The translations under genes and the position numbers were made by a program. Positions 10,453 to 20,797 of a DNA stretch of 64,000 nucleotides are shown piece after piece (position 1 is the stretch's first letter; every line of letters starts with the position of its first letter). Where the stretch lies: contig OX377201.1 of NCBI GenBank assembly GCA_947396885.1, positions 69,662,983 to 69,726,982 of the forward strand, in the 5' to 3' direction. The notes below the pieces were generated by a model that saw only the letters and a list, made by a program, of their open reading frames with translations, did not search any database and was not told the origin of the DNA. The DNA is from Heligmosomoides polygyrus polygyrus (lineage: Eukaryota; Nematoda; Chromadorea; Rhabditida; Heligmosomidae).

Positions 10453-11743
10453 GAATTCTACTCATGTGCACTGGAAAGAGTCGTCTATGTGGTGAACAAG
10501 TGGTGAAAAAGTTACAAGTTGACTAGGCGGTGGTTGCAGCATAGAATATGGCTCAGCAAATGATCATCTTCATTCCAGTGCAAGGAGAATTTTCATATTT
10601 TCTCTGTGGACTTTCTATCACAGTTTCCGCGCTCCATCGCAAACCGGTACACGGTAACCATTCGGGGTGCATTGGTCAGAATCGTTTTACAGGGAGCACA
10701 TCGTATGTGGTCCCACCACCCCTGCCCAATTGGTTCCTCAAACAGGGATTGCACCATTTACTCTAGCGAGTGTTTAGGATGTGCATGATATACAATCTTT
10801 ATCAAATCGAAGTCAAAAGGCTCTGAATTTCGTATTTATTGAAGGAACAGAAAAATGAGGGGAATAGTAACCATGCATGCCATCCTCATCAATTTCAGAA
10901 TCACTGTCGAGAGGAGGGAAGAACTGAATCTGTAGGTTGCCAGCAGTTATTCTATTTCAGCAGGAGCTCGACCAGGTCCGATTTGAACTGCCAACATGAT
11001 TGCTAAGCAACTGTGATTGCTGGATCTGTCCTAGTCGAGGGGGGGGGGGGAGCACAGTACAGGTTCCCCGTAAATCACCCCAAGTGAACAAAAGTAGTGG
11101 AAGCATTGGTAAAGAAATTACAGTAGCATCCTACGTTGCATTTTATGATGGCTTGTTGGACAGTAGAACAGGGCTTAGACGTTCGCCCATTCATATTTGC
11201 TCGCCAACTACACTTGACAAGATGATATCTGATAACGAGGTGTGGCGCACAGTGCTTGTAAAAACAGATTTACATACTAGGGGAAGTCGGTCTTCATCCA
11301 CTCAGCAAGACGATGTCTCATGAACTGCACGCGCACTGAGGCCTTCAACGCAGTGCATTTATGAGTCCGTAGTTATGAAAATGATTTTTTCGGTGACTAG
11401 GAAACTCGTCTTAGTTGCTGGGCTAGACAAGTCTGTGGATGGCATGGGAGTTCATGTATGTGGAAAGCTCGCCGTGAAAACTATTCCATAAAGCTGGTCT
11501 TCGTACAAGAAACGAATTTTTGTACAGAGCCGTATCGTGTCGTGTCTGATCCGATATGGATGTTCTCTAACAACACAATTTCTCCGTGTACATACTATTT
11601 GAGCGGTCTCCCTTCCCCCTCAGCTCTGGCCAGTGCAATGTTCAACTACTGTTATGTTTTTAACTTGTTGACGATCAAAGTAGGACTTTGCTGTTCGAGT
11701 TGCTTAATAAGCTGCCACCAGCTTTGAGCTTCCGTCAGCTTGA
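10453..11743. other. no gene recognised
   Basis: Short ORFs without motifs. GGATCTGTCCTAG followed by a long G run (11021-11051) resembles the terminus of the element at 37250-37748 and may be a remnant of one end. Confidence 0.35.
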
Positions 11744-11868
11744 TATTCAGTACCGGACGCGTCCTTTGAATAGAGCCACAAAACCCGCAATTTTGCGGAT
11801 TTTGCGTCTTTTTGAAAACTCGCCTAAAAGTCACTCATTTGAAAAGCATATTTGAGCTCAGGAGCTGG
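11744..11868 (+). repeat. dispersed repeat, inverted partner at 20663-20797
   Basis: Shares CAGTACCGGACGCGTC, TTTGCGTCTTTTTGA, AAACTCGCCTAAA and GCATATTTGAGCTCA with the reverse complement of 20663-20797. Confidence 0.8.
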
Positions 11869-12234
11869 AACTGTATCGTTTGGCATGCATGTTTCATATA
11901 GAGCCATGAAAATGTCAGGAATTTAAAACTTGCGCTCCATTGTGAAGTGCGCTCATGGACGAGTTATCGGCCGAAAACCGTCTAGAACCGTTGCATGCTC
12001 ACAATTACTCCAATTTCAGATTTAAAAAAATAAACGGATAACGCTCGACTCGTCTATTCGAGATCTACACAAACATGCATATAACTTACCAGATCACCAC
12101 AGGTTCGCAGTGGGTGCCCAAAACGAATGAGTAGAACAGGCTTTTTGCGATTGGAGCAGCTTATTTCCCTGGATCTGCATGTTTTCGGAGTATCTCTGGC
12201 ATGGCATACGTCGCCAGTGCTCTGTCATGCTAGG

Positions 12235-13263
12235 AATCCTCCGAGAGTGCGCCGTGCACAATGCATATAGAATCGAACCTATCAATCGAGCGGGCGCGAA
12301 AACTTGTAGAGTGGGCGTTTGGGTAGTTTTACAGAAATTCTCAACCGCCCTACTCAGGTAAACGTGGGCATCCTAGGTCGAGCCTGCGCGGACAATGACG
12401 TCATGGAAATTCGATATTTTCGAGTTTGGCCAAATTTCCTCGTCCAAAATCATCTAGGGGATTAATGCGCTCATTACGAGTCCGACGTCCGTTTTTAAAA
12501 ATTTCGCCGATTTTGGCAGGTTTTTTTTTGATTTTCTCCTGGATAACTGAGGGTGGTCGAGTCAGAAATTTGACCAACTTCGAGAATATCGATTTCCGAT
12601 GATGTCATCGTCCGCGCAGGCTCGGCCTAGGGTGCCTATTTCTAGATGGGAAATTGTCAAAAAATCAATTTTTTTGAAATTGATTGAGAGCAACACCTTT
12701 CGATAGAGAATGGCGTTCTTGCGCATGTCGAAAACTGAAATGTGGGCGAGTAAGGGCAGAAGAAACTTCACCGCTGTCCTCCGCCGCTCTAAAATGGCAG
12801 ATGGGGCTAAAGCAGGTTAGGCATCTGGAGAGCTGCGAGCACGTCATCGTAAAGTACCTTAACTGCTTTGCTTGCTTTTGGATTTGTAGGTCGTCAGCTT
12901 ATCACGTCTTCCCACAGTGGTTGACTGAAATTGGAAAAAATAGTGTCACACAATGCTAAACCGTATTTTCGCACCACTATAGCTTTGTTCAATCATAAGC
13001 TACGTTGTTGGTTTTAGCGTACCTACTGAGCTTTCTACTGCTTACCAAATGCACAAGTTGCAGCCGAAAAGATTCAAACTTGGCAGAGTTATTGCGCTCA
13101 AAACACGCCCGCGGTGCAATTTGCGAGCGGTCGCGCCCGCTCGATTGATAGGTTCGATCCTATATACATTGTGCGCAGCACTCCAAAGTTTTGCAGGGGC
13201 AGAGTACAGCAATTCCTGAGTAGGGCGGCTGAAAATTTCTGATAAAACTCCTCAAACGCATCC
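12235..13263. repeat. inverted repeat region with nested MITE
   Basis: ATCGAACCTATCAATCGAGC (about 12271) recurs in reverse complement near 13135-13155. The motif CCGCCCTACTCAGG (about 12344) recurs in reverse near 13215-13230, but in swapped order, so the arms are rearranged. A separate MITE lies at 12369-12646. Confidence 0.7.
12369..12646. repeat. MITE with long TIRs
   Basis: The left end runs through CTAGGTCGAGCCTGCGCGGA and continues to GAAATTCGATATT. The right end (about 12575-12640) is the reverse complement with few changes (CCGCGCAGGCTCGGCCTAGG). Confidence 0.8.
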
Positions 13264-13298
13264 ATCGTTTTACAACGCATACTCAAGGTAGTCCATCG

Positions 13299-13593
13299 GA
13301 TAAAGGATAAAGGACGGCGTTATTCAATCTCCTTTGGGATGCGCCACGCATTTCACTACTACGGGATGTCGTGGAGGCGAGTTGAATGCGTATTTGGCCA
13401 TACAATGACTTGCGGTGGCAGCCAATGTACAAGTCAGTGCTTTATCCTTCCCAGACAAGTCTGGCTCCAATTCACCGACCCCGGATGGATGAAAGGCTTG
13501 GTTGGCCTGGGCGGAAAATACGAACCAGGAACCTGGTATCGGGTGCACGCGACCGTCGGCGCCTCCTCCGACCGCGCTACAAGCGCCCTTATT
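13299..13593 (-). repeat. tRNA-derived SINE, copy 2
   Basis: Tail of AGGATAA repeats at 13299-13313, body, then the tRNA-like head ending in the complement of GGGCGCTTGTAGCGC at 13593. Near full length. Confidence 0.9.
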
Positions 13594-14069
13594 CACCCAT
13601 ATCTACAGTAACCTGCCGTAATACACCGAAATTTTAACAACAGGTATCATATTCGTGATCAGCACCCCAAGTAACCTCCGGTAGAGATGCTTGAGAGAAA
13701 TGTTTTCAGACGTCCTCTCCTCGACCTCTGGAGTCGTGAAAGCCAGCAGTGCCCGTTATTCTGCGTATCTTTCGTTATCGTTTCACTGAAAATGGTTGCC
13801 AGATTGGCGATCGGCATCCCAGATAACCCTATAGATGAATTTGGGACGAAAATCTTTTTCGATCTTCAGAGTTGAGGGAGTGAGTACAAGTGCTATCTGC
13901 AATGCCCCGACCCGTCTCCTGTAGGCCGAAAGATTTAGGCGAAGGGCGGCTGTTGGCAACATGCCCAGTGACGTACGCGACGCAGCCGCTTGCACTCCAC
14001 ATTGGCGACGGAACGCGGAAGCCGTGCGATTTCTGCTTCACATACGCCCGCGATGACACCTTCGCCAAG

Positions 14070-14143
14070 CAGATCGTGGCGCAGTGGGTAGAGCGCCTCA
14101 CGGTGATGACGGAGGTCAGGGGTTCGGTTCCTCTCCACGCCGG
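14070..14143 (+). repeat. tRNA-like segment (pseudo-tRNA or SINE head)
   Basis: TGGCGCAGTGGGTAGAGCG fits box A and GGGTTCGGTTCC fits box B. The expected 7-bp acceptor stem does not pair, so this is unlikely to be a working tRNA. Similar heads occur at about 43487-43552, 61944-62010 and 63291-63352. Confidence 0.6.
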
Positions 14144-14249
14144 TGTTTTTGCATTTCAACTGACTGGACGAGATCTCAGGAGTTTTAACGTCTACTCAGT
14201 TTTCAGACGTTTTCTGCCCTTTTTTCCAGCTGTAACAGTTTTGCAGAGT

Positions 14250-14860
14250 CCAGCTGCGGACTCCCCCCTAAGCGACGAAAGCGGTTTCCACACGAGCAGC
14301 TTGGATGGCACCCACCCCGGAGTCCCTTCCCTAGCCTGGTCCTGCGCTCGAAGAGCGCAGAACCCAGCTGCGGACTCCCCCCTGAGCGACGAAAGCGGTT
14401 TCCACACGAGCAGCTTGGATGGCACCCACCTCGGAGTCCCTTCCCTAGCCTGGTCATGCGCTCTAAGAGCGCAGAACTCAGCTGCGGACTCCCCCCTGAG
14501 CGACGAAAGCAGTTTCCACACGAGCAGCTTGGATGGCACCCACCTCGGAGTCCCTTCCCTAGCCTGGTCCTGCGCTCGAAGAGCGCAGAACCCAGCTGCG
14601 GACTCCCCCCTGAGCGACGAAAGCAGTTTCCACACGAGCAGCTTGGATGGCACCCACCCCGGAGTCCCTTCCCTAGCCTGGTCCTGCGCTCGAAGAGCGC
14701 AGAACCCAGCTGCGGGCTTCCCCTGAGCGACGACAGCAGGTTCCACACGAGCAGCTTGAATGGCACCCACCCCGGAGTCTCTTCCCTAGCCTGGCCCTGC
14801 GCTCGAAGAGCGCAGAACTCAGCTGCGGACTCCCCCCTGAGCGACGAGAGAACCCAACAG
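14250..14860. repeat. 114-bp tandem array, about five units
   Basis: Unit starts (AGCGACGAAAGCGG) fall at 14271, 14385 and 14499, then continue at about the same period. Because 114 is divisible by three, long ORFs stay open on both strands. Each unit contains the near-palindrome TGCGCTCGAAGAGCGCA. Units differ by only a few substitutions. Confidence 0.92.
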
Positions 14861-14960
14861 CAATGGATTTCGCGCTCCATCGCGAACGCATGCGGAGCCG
14901 CCGCGCTGCTGGCAAATTGCCAACAGCCGCCCTTCGTCCAACTAATGCGGCCTCTCCTGT

Positions 14961-15986
14961 AAGTGTATAGGAGAATGATCAGGAAAAAATACACAGCTAC
15001 ATAAATACCATGAGTGGACAAAATATGCTGTAGTTCGTAACAATTAGCTGAAATAGTGAACGTTGCGAGAAGAATAAGAAGCAGTCTAGGAGGAAATCCG
15101 AAGAGCAATGAGCATGTCTTGATGATGGGTCAAATCAATGCTTGCCGGTCGTGTTCACGGATGAGGTGACAGTGAGAAACACTTCCAAAAGTAATTGAGA
15201 ACATACCAAAGAGGTCATATGGGGATTGCATCTAACTGAACCCTCCTCAGCGAAACAAGCATTGTTTAATGGACGCGCGTTATCGCTCCACACAGCAAAA
15301 CCAGCTCCTTCCACATCTGACAACAGGTTGAAAACGGGGTTAGGACGCGAAGAAGGTACTCGCCGAAGCTAAAATGTAATTTTCATTTAAAAAGGCGCTA
15401 ACAGCCCACCTAGGGACCTCACCCCCGGAACCGAACGCTTGACCTCCCCTCCTGCAAGTCCGCTTCGCTATTCACTCGTCCATCCAGTCGCTGCCGCCAC
15501 CGTTGAGGATGAAAGACTTGAATGTACCCTGCAACCTCGTCTAGGACACGTAGGAAGCTATCATATTACTATAATCTAACTTTAATTTGACCTCTAGCCC
15601 GTTTTTAGGTCAAGTTCTGAGCCTGACGGGGCCATTCCAGATGTCACTTATGCCTTGTCGGCTCGCTCTGGAGAGACACCATTTTTTGTCATTTTCGGAG
15701 TACCCAGTGGCCCGTAGCAAGAACGGAGCACTGTTCTGTGATCCTCGTCCGATGCTCTAGAAGATCATATAGGTCACGTTGGGAATCTTTGGGGAAGTTC
15801 ATGGACCTCCTTTGTTGGACATCCTCTCCGGACCGTCCAGTAACGCCATTGGTTTGTGCTGTGCAGTACTTCTGCCCTCAGGTGGCTCAACAACTGTTCT
15901 CATGCCCAACGGCTTGTGTTTCCGGATATCGTTGACACGCCTCGCGAATTCGGACGGCAGGTTCCTCCTCACTCGTTTCTTCTCAG
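14961..15986. other. no gene recognised
   Basis: No motif-bearing ORF and no clear repeat boundaries. Confidence 0.35.
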
Positions 15987-16268
15987 AAGGACGGCGTTAT
16001 TCAATCCCTTTTGGGATGCGCCACGCACTCTACTTCTACGGGATCTCGTTGAGGCGATTTGAAGCGTTTTTGGCCATGCAGTGACTTGCGGTAGCTAGCC
16101 GATGAACAAGTCAGCGCTTCATCCTTCCAGACAAGTCTGGTACCAATTCACCGACCCCGGAGGGATGGAAGGCTTGGTTGGCCTGGGCGGGAAATCCGAA
16201 CCAGAAACCTGGTATCGGGTGCAGGCAACAACAGTAGGCACCACCTTCGACCGCGCTACATGCGCCCC
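15987..16268 (-). repeat. tRNA-derived SINE, copy 3
   Basis: Body and head match the family; the AGGATAA tail is reduced to a single unit at the left edge. Confidence 0.88.
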
Positions 16269-16289
16269 GTTTCTTCTTACTGGATCGAA

Positions 16290-16740
16290 TTGCTGGTCGG
16301 CCTTTACTGGTCTTCTCTCCCATTTCCCTTTCCCACCTTCCTGGTTCCAACTCCTAGCTCAGCTCCTTGTTTCCACTATTGATCCCACTACTGGTCTCTC
16401 CTTGCTGGTTTCCCGTCGTGGTCCCTCCTTCAGTTTGTTCCTTTCCTTCCTGGTAGCTCTCCTGGTCCACCCTAGAGATTTCCCTTATCCCCTTACTTCC
16501 TTTCTCCACCACCCCCTTTCTGCTCACGACAGACGTCGGTGACACGTATTCGGAATCAGGACGCTCAGAAACGCGCGCAATTGCCGCTGTGTCAAGCAGG
16601 AGGAGGCTGCGCTTCCTCGGCTGCAGCTGCATGCCATGCTGAGCGGCACATTTTGACCGCACGGGGTTCGATGAGGCGTATCTCGCGCAGGTTTCTAACC
16701 TGCGTAAGATCGCCACATCACCTACAGCGCGAGCAACTAA
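16290..16740 (+). repeat. dispersed repeat, relative of 23745-24780
   Basis: Contains the CCTGGTCC/TTCC-rich stretch, GACACGTATTCGGAATCAGG, and GCTCAGAAACGCGCG followed by CGCTGTGTCAAGCAG. The same order of blocks occurs at 23745-24780 and, inverted, at 38634-39720. Confidence 0.7.
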
Positions 16741-16764
16741 CTCAATTCCGCCTTACTTCATTCA

Positions 16765-16924
16765 AAGGTTGTCATTGTAATCGCCGTTCCTTTGGAACAT
16801 ATTTTTACCTACAATTACATGCGTCTGAAATACCCCATCGATGGAAACATGCCTATGTCACTCCCATTCTGAAGACATTGCCGAACAATCTAGCTTCAAA
16901 TTGTCGTCCTATAAGCTTAACATC
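16765..16924 (+). pseudogene. CR1-like LINE reverse transcriptase fragment, 5' part
   Basis: The translation reads HRWKHAYVTPILKTLPNN, then CRPISLTSVA, the start of a non-LTR reverse-transcriptase domain (the VTPI.K and YRPISL blocks). It is cut at about 16924, where the RTE-like element 16925-20016 inserted; the continuation is at 20031-20620. The CR1-like assignment is inference from block style. Confidence 0.75.
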
Positions 16925-17182
16925 GGTGGCGATGTCCGTTCCTCCCCGCGGTGCCACTGGAATCTGCTCGTTTCTGCGATGCTCGCTTCTGCGAGCTAAG
17001 CCAAACACGGACATTCGAATGCAGGCGACAGGCCCTGGCGAAAGGCCGGCCTACGAACAGCCCAATGTCACATCGTATGGTTGTATGTCAGTTAATGTTT
17101 TCCGAGATAGTGCTACGGCGTCCACTGGAGCCGACGCGCACTCGTAGAGCCCGGCCAGTGTGAGAAGTATGCGAGGGTCCTG

Positions 17183-18024
17183 GTGCGAGGACGGCATCGG
17201 GTGGTGGGGGCAACTGAGGTAGTCCGAAAGTCCTGTAACGTAAGCAGTACCCGCGTTGCAACGCTGAATGTGGGTACGTTGGCGGGCTGCTCGTGCGAGT
17301 TGGTAGAAGCACTGGAGCGTAGGAGAGTTGATTTCTGTGCGGTGCAGGAGACAAGGTGGTCCTGCCGCAAGTCAAGGGACATAGGACGAGGCTTTAAGGC
17401 CGTCCTATGTGGAAGTCCGAGGGCCACCAGTGATGTCGGAATAATCGTCGATTTCGTGACTCGATTGTAAGCTTCGAGCGCTTTGACAATCGATTGATGA
17501 AGATCGTTGCCACCGCTAAGGAGCGACTCTTCCACTTCTTCTCTGCGTATGCTCCACAGACTGGCTGTTCCGATCAAGTCAAGGATGAGCTTTGGAGCCT
17601 GCGTGATGAGAAGACAGCAGAGGTACCGTCGAAGGACGTCATCATTGTCGCTGGTGAAATTAATGGGCACGTAGGCGCTACGAAAGACTTGTACAGCTGT
17701 CATGGTGGATTCGGCTATGGGTTGCGTAACACAGATGGTGAGCGTATCCTTAAATATGCGGATTCGCATAACCTCACCATAATGAGCACCGTGTTTCGTA
17801 AACGCAACTCCCACCTTATCTCGTTCTATAGTGGGAACACCAAGACGCAGATAGACTTTGTCCTTGTGAGAGATCGTGATCGAAATCTCGTCACAGACGC
17901 GAAGAACGTGCCGTATGAAACGGTCGCCCCACAGCATTGTCCGCTGATCTGTACTTTGAAGACCGCTCCTCCTAGGGTGCAGCAGGTTGAGCGATGCGGT
18001 GCTGCAAGAATCAGGTGGTGGTGA
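17183..18024 (+). pseudogene. LINE apurinic-type endonuclease domain, frameshifted
   Basis: Reads through TLNVGTLAG, VDFCAVQETRW (catalytic Glu of QETRW), then after a frameshift near 17465 through FFSAYAPQTG, VIIVAGEINGHVG (normally GDFN, here GEIN, so the catalytic Asp is lost), then TQIDFVLV and VAPQHCPLICTL (normally ..SDH). This is the exonuclease-endonuclease-phosphatase fold that nicks target DNA for target-primed reverse transcription. The two altered catalytic blocks and the frameshift show decay. Confidence 0.88.
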
Positions 18025-18180
18025 ATGTGAGAGAAGGAAGCAGCTGTGATTTCTCGCGTACGGTTACTGCGAGGTCAGAACTTGGCAGTACGAAGCCTGG
18101 ACGACGACAGGTCGACATGCAGGCATGGCTGTGAACGAACGATGTGAAAGAAAGGGTTCGAGAGAAGAGAGCTTTGTCAT

Positions 18181-18444
18181 GTGTTTCTAGGTGACAAGAC
18201 TGCCAATAACTGGCAAAAGTACCACGAAGCGAAGAAAGCTGCCAAGAAGGCCGTAGCCGTTGCAAAAGCCACTCATTACAGTGATGTCTACGAAAAGCTT
18301 GAGTCGCGCTATGGTGAGCGGTATTTGTACCGAACTGCGAAAAATCGTCATCGCCAATCCGGGGATATAGAGAAGTTTTTTGGCATCAATGAAGGGAACG
18401 GCCATCTTCTTACAGAGTGGAAAATGGCCTTTAAGCAATGGTGA
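18181..18444 (+). pseudogene. LINE linker between endonuclease and RT
   Basis: Basic Lys/Ala-rich segment (AKKAAKKAVAVAKATHYSD, then a Tyr-rich stretch) typical of the spacer between endonuclease and reverse transcriptase in RTE-like elements. It ends at an in-frame stop near 18442; the following bases to 18680 continue in other frames up to the RT domain. Confidence 0.7.
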
Positions 18445-18682
18445 GATTATTTCGAGGAAATTTCGACTGAAGAGTTCCCTCATCCGGCCATCCCTTCTGT
18501 GACTCCTATCCACGGTTCCGTACAAAATCACTGTGGAGGAAACTGACGCGGCTCTGAGGAAGATGAGACCGGGCAAGGCGACTGGTCCAGATGACTTGCC
18601 AGCTGATTTATGGAATTCGAAGTTCTGGTACTCTGCTGAGTGGTTGGCCAAGTTTTTCAACCACGTTATAGCGGAGAAGTAG

Positions 18683-19999
18683 GTGCCTGATATTTGGCAG
18701 GAAAGTACGACGATCCCGATTTGGAAGAAGAAGGGCAGCCCTGCAGACTGCTCAAATTACCGTCCGATTCGGTTGCTTACGCACAGCATGATGATCTTCG
18801 GGCGAATCCTCGATAGCCGAATTCGCGAAATCGTCAAGCTTTCCAGCAATCAGTGCGGCTTCGTGGCTGGTTGTGGCACTATCGATGGCACACATGCCGC
18901 CCGTCTTCTTGTAGAGAAGCATCGCGAGAAACAGAGGCCGGTGCATCTTGCCTTTCTCGACTTGGAGAAGGCCTTCGATCGCGTACCGCGTGAGGTTATA
19001 TGGTACGCCCTACGACAGCACGGTGCTCCCGAAGAACTTGTAGAGTGGGTGCGAATGCTATACTTTTGTCCAAAGAGTCGTGTGCAAGCTGCAGCAGGAA
19101 CCTCGACTGAGTTTCCTATCTCTGCTGGGATACACCAAGGATCTGTGCTTTCTCCACTCCTCTTTGTTGTCGTAATGGATGCCATTACGCGAGATTTTCA
19201 GAAGCCCGTCCCTTGGACGTTGCTATATGCTGATGACGTGATGCTCGCCTGCGAAGACAAAGGTGAGCGGGTGCGAGAGGTGCAAGCCTGGTGCGATCGC
19301 CTTGCGATGTTAGGACTCAAATTGAACGTCAAGAAGACCGAGTATTTCAGGCCTGACGTAAATGAGTCCGGCTCCATTAAAATTAAGGGTACTGAGCTTG
19401 CACGCACTTCGGTGTTTAAACACTTGGGATCAGCAATAGCCTCTGATGGCAGTCTGATGGTTGAAGTGAACTCACGCGTGAGTGCAGCTTGGTTCAAGTG
19501 GCGCTCGTTGACTGGAGTACTCTGCGACAAGAAAATGCCAGAGCGCTTGAAGTTAAAGATCTATAGAACCGTCGTCCGGCCGGTAGCGATGTACGGAGCT
19601 GAGTGTTGGCCTGCGACAAAGGAAACGGAAAGTCGCCTCAGCGTCATGGAAACGAAGGTGCTGCACTGGATGGCTGGAGTCACGCGCCTGGACCACATCC
19701 GAAACGAAGCTATTCGGCAGAAGTTCGGTGTCACGCCGATTGCTGACAAGATGCGAGAAGCTCGCTTACGATGGTACGGCCACGTTCTGCGTTGAAAGGA
19801 ATACAGCGTCCGTATGATAGAACTTAACTTCGTAGTGTCTGGAAAGCGGCCTAGGGGGCACCCGAAGCGGCACTGGGCTGATACGTTACACAACGGCTTC
19901 AAATTAGCTGGTGTCCACCCTGATCTAGCACGGGATCGGGAAAGATGGCGATATGGCACTAGAAAAGCGGACCTAGCCATGAAACTGGACAAACGCTGA
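18683..19999 (+). pseudogene. LINE reverse transcriptase and C-terminal region
   Basis: Open for 370 codons from 18683 to 19795. RT blocks in order: TTIPIWKKKGSP, NYRPIRLL, LDLEKAFDRVPRE, GIHQGSVLSPLLF and LLYADDVML (the catalytic YADD pair is intact), followed by LGLKLNVKKTEY and the thumb. A TGA at 19796-19798 precedes the in-frame C-terminal part (PRGHPKRHWADTL..), which ends at 19999. A stop just upstream of 18683 separates it from the linker. Copies DNA at the nick during insertion; this copy is inactive as a whole. Confidence 0.92.
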
Positions 20000-20030
20000 A
20001 GAAAAAGAAGAAGAAGATAAGTTTAGCATC

Positions 20031-20640
20031 AATATTTTCTAGGACATTCGAAAAACGTTTAAAGGCGGAGCTAGTAGTAGGGGATTAAGTCTATTGAGAC
20101 AAATGGGATTTTACCTGAGGGCCTACATGGGTTCAGAGTCAAACGGTCAGCAGAGATATCGATGTTGTCTGCCTTATTTGATTGAATCAAAGCACTTGAT
20201 GCAAACAATGATATTGATATCATCTACCTTGGCTTTAGCTAGGCGTTTGACAATGTACCGTTCAAAGAATTGGTTCAAAAACTTCAAACCGTTGGAGCGC
20301 ACCATCGAATTGCGTGAATATTTTTTTTATCTCGGACAGAACCTTCCAGGAGGAAGTTAATGGTTCCTTTTCGGATACGTATATGGTAACCAGTGGAGTA
20401 CCTCGGGGTGGGGCATTATCATCAGTTCTTTTTATTATCTACACTTCTGACCTCCAGATCAAATAGACAAATTCAACGAATCGGAAGATTGCTTGGCTTT
20501 GCAAGATGCCATTAAAGAGATTGCTGAATGGTCTGACAAATGGGAACTACCTCTGTCTGCCACAAAGAATAAATTCTTCATCTTGGTAAATCGAAGTCAG
20601 CTACATACAACTATATGGTTGGTGGAACCATACAGCTCAA
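20031..20640 (+). pseudogene. CR1-like LINE reverse transcriptase fragment, 3' part
   Basis: Resumes the frame interrupted at 16924: SRTFEKRLKAEL, then AFDNVPFKELVQKL (palm block A), DTYMVTSGVPRGG and LFIIYTSDL (blocks B-C), then a degraded tail. Multiple stops and frameshifts are present. Confidence 0.78.
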
Positions 20641-20662
20641 ACTACCGGACGGTAGAGCTCAA

Positions 20663-20797
20663 ACTTCTGAGCTCAAATATGCAATCGTTTTTTCAAATGG
20701 GTGACCTTTAGGCGAGTTTTATCAAAAAGACGCAGAAACCGCGAAATCGCCGTTTTTGCGGCGTCTATTCAGAAGACGCGTCCGGTACTGTATCACA
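20663..20797 (-). repeat. dispersed repeat, inverted partner of 11744-11868
   Basis: Reverse-complement relative with small indels; ends at GACGCGTCCGGTACTG. Confidence 0.8.

Larger units (their letters stand above)
13905..14960. mobile_element. TIR-bounded element carrying a 114-bp tandem array
   Basis: The end regions 13905-13975 and about 14885-14960 are inverted relatives sharing GAAGGGCGGCTGTTGGCAA. Between them lie a tRNA-like segment (14070-14143) and the tandem array (14250-14860). No transposase was seen. Confidence 0.65.
16925..20016 (+). mobile_element. RTE-like LINE, near full length, decayed
   Basis: A non-LTR element of about 3.1 kb with an N-terminal AP-endonuclease and a reverse transcriptase, ending in a (GAAGAAAAA)-type purine tail at about 19999-20016. 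It is flanked by ATAAGCTTAACATC (16911-16924) and ATAAGTTTAGCATC (20017-20030), an imperfect 14-bp target duplication. It splits a CR1-like LINE. Reading frames are broken by frameshifts and stops, so it is not autonomous. Confidence 0.9.

Noticed and set aside
14070..14143. Functional tRNA gene
   Set aside because: Box A and B-like motifs fit, but the acceptor stem does not pair; likewise at 61944, 63291 and 43487.
14250..14860. Regular repeats as a CRISPR array
   Set aside because: The units are contiguous 114-bp repeats without unique spacers, in a eukaryotic genome.
13890..15108. Long ORFs of 168-301 codons on both strands that look like a repetitive protein
   Set aside because: They are open on both strands because the 114-bp unit is a multiple of three; the units are bounded by TIRs and have an inverted copy elsewhere.
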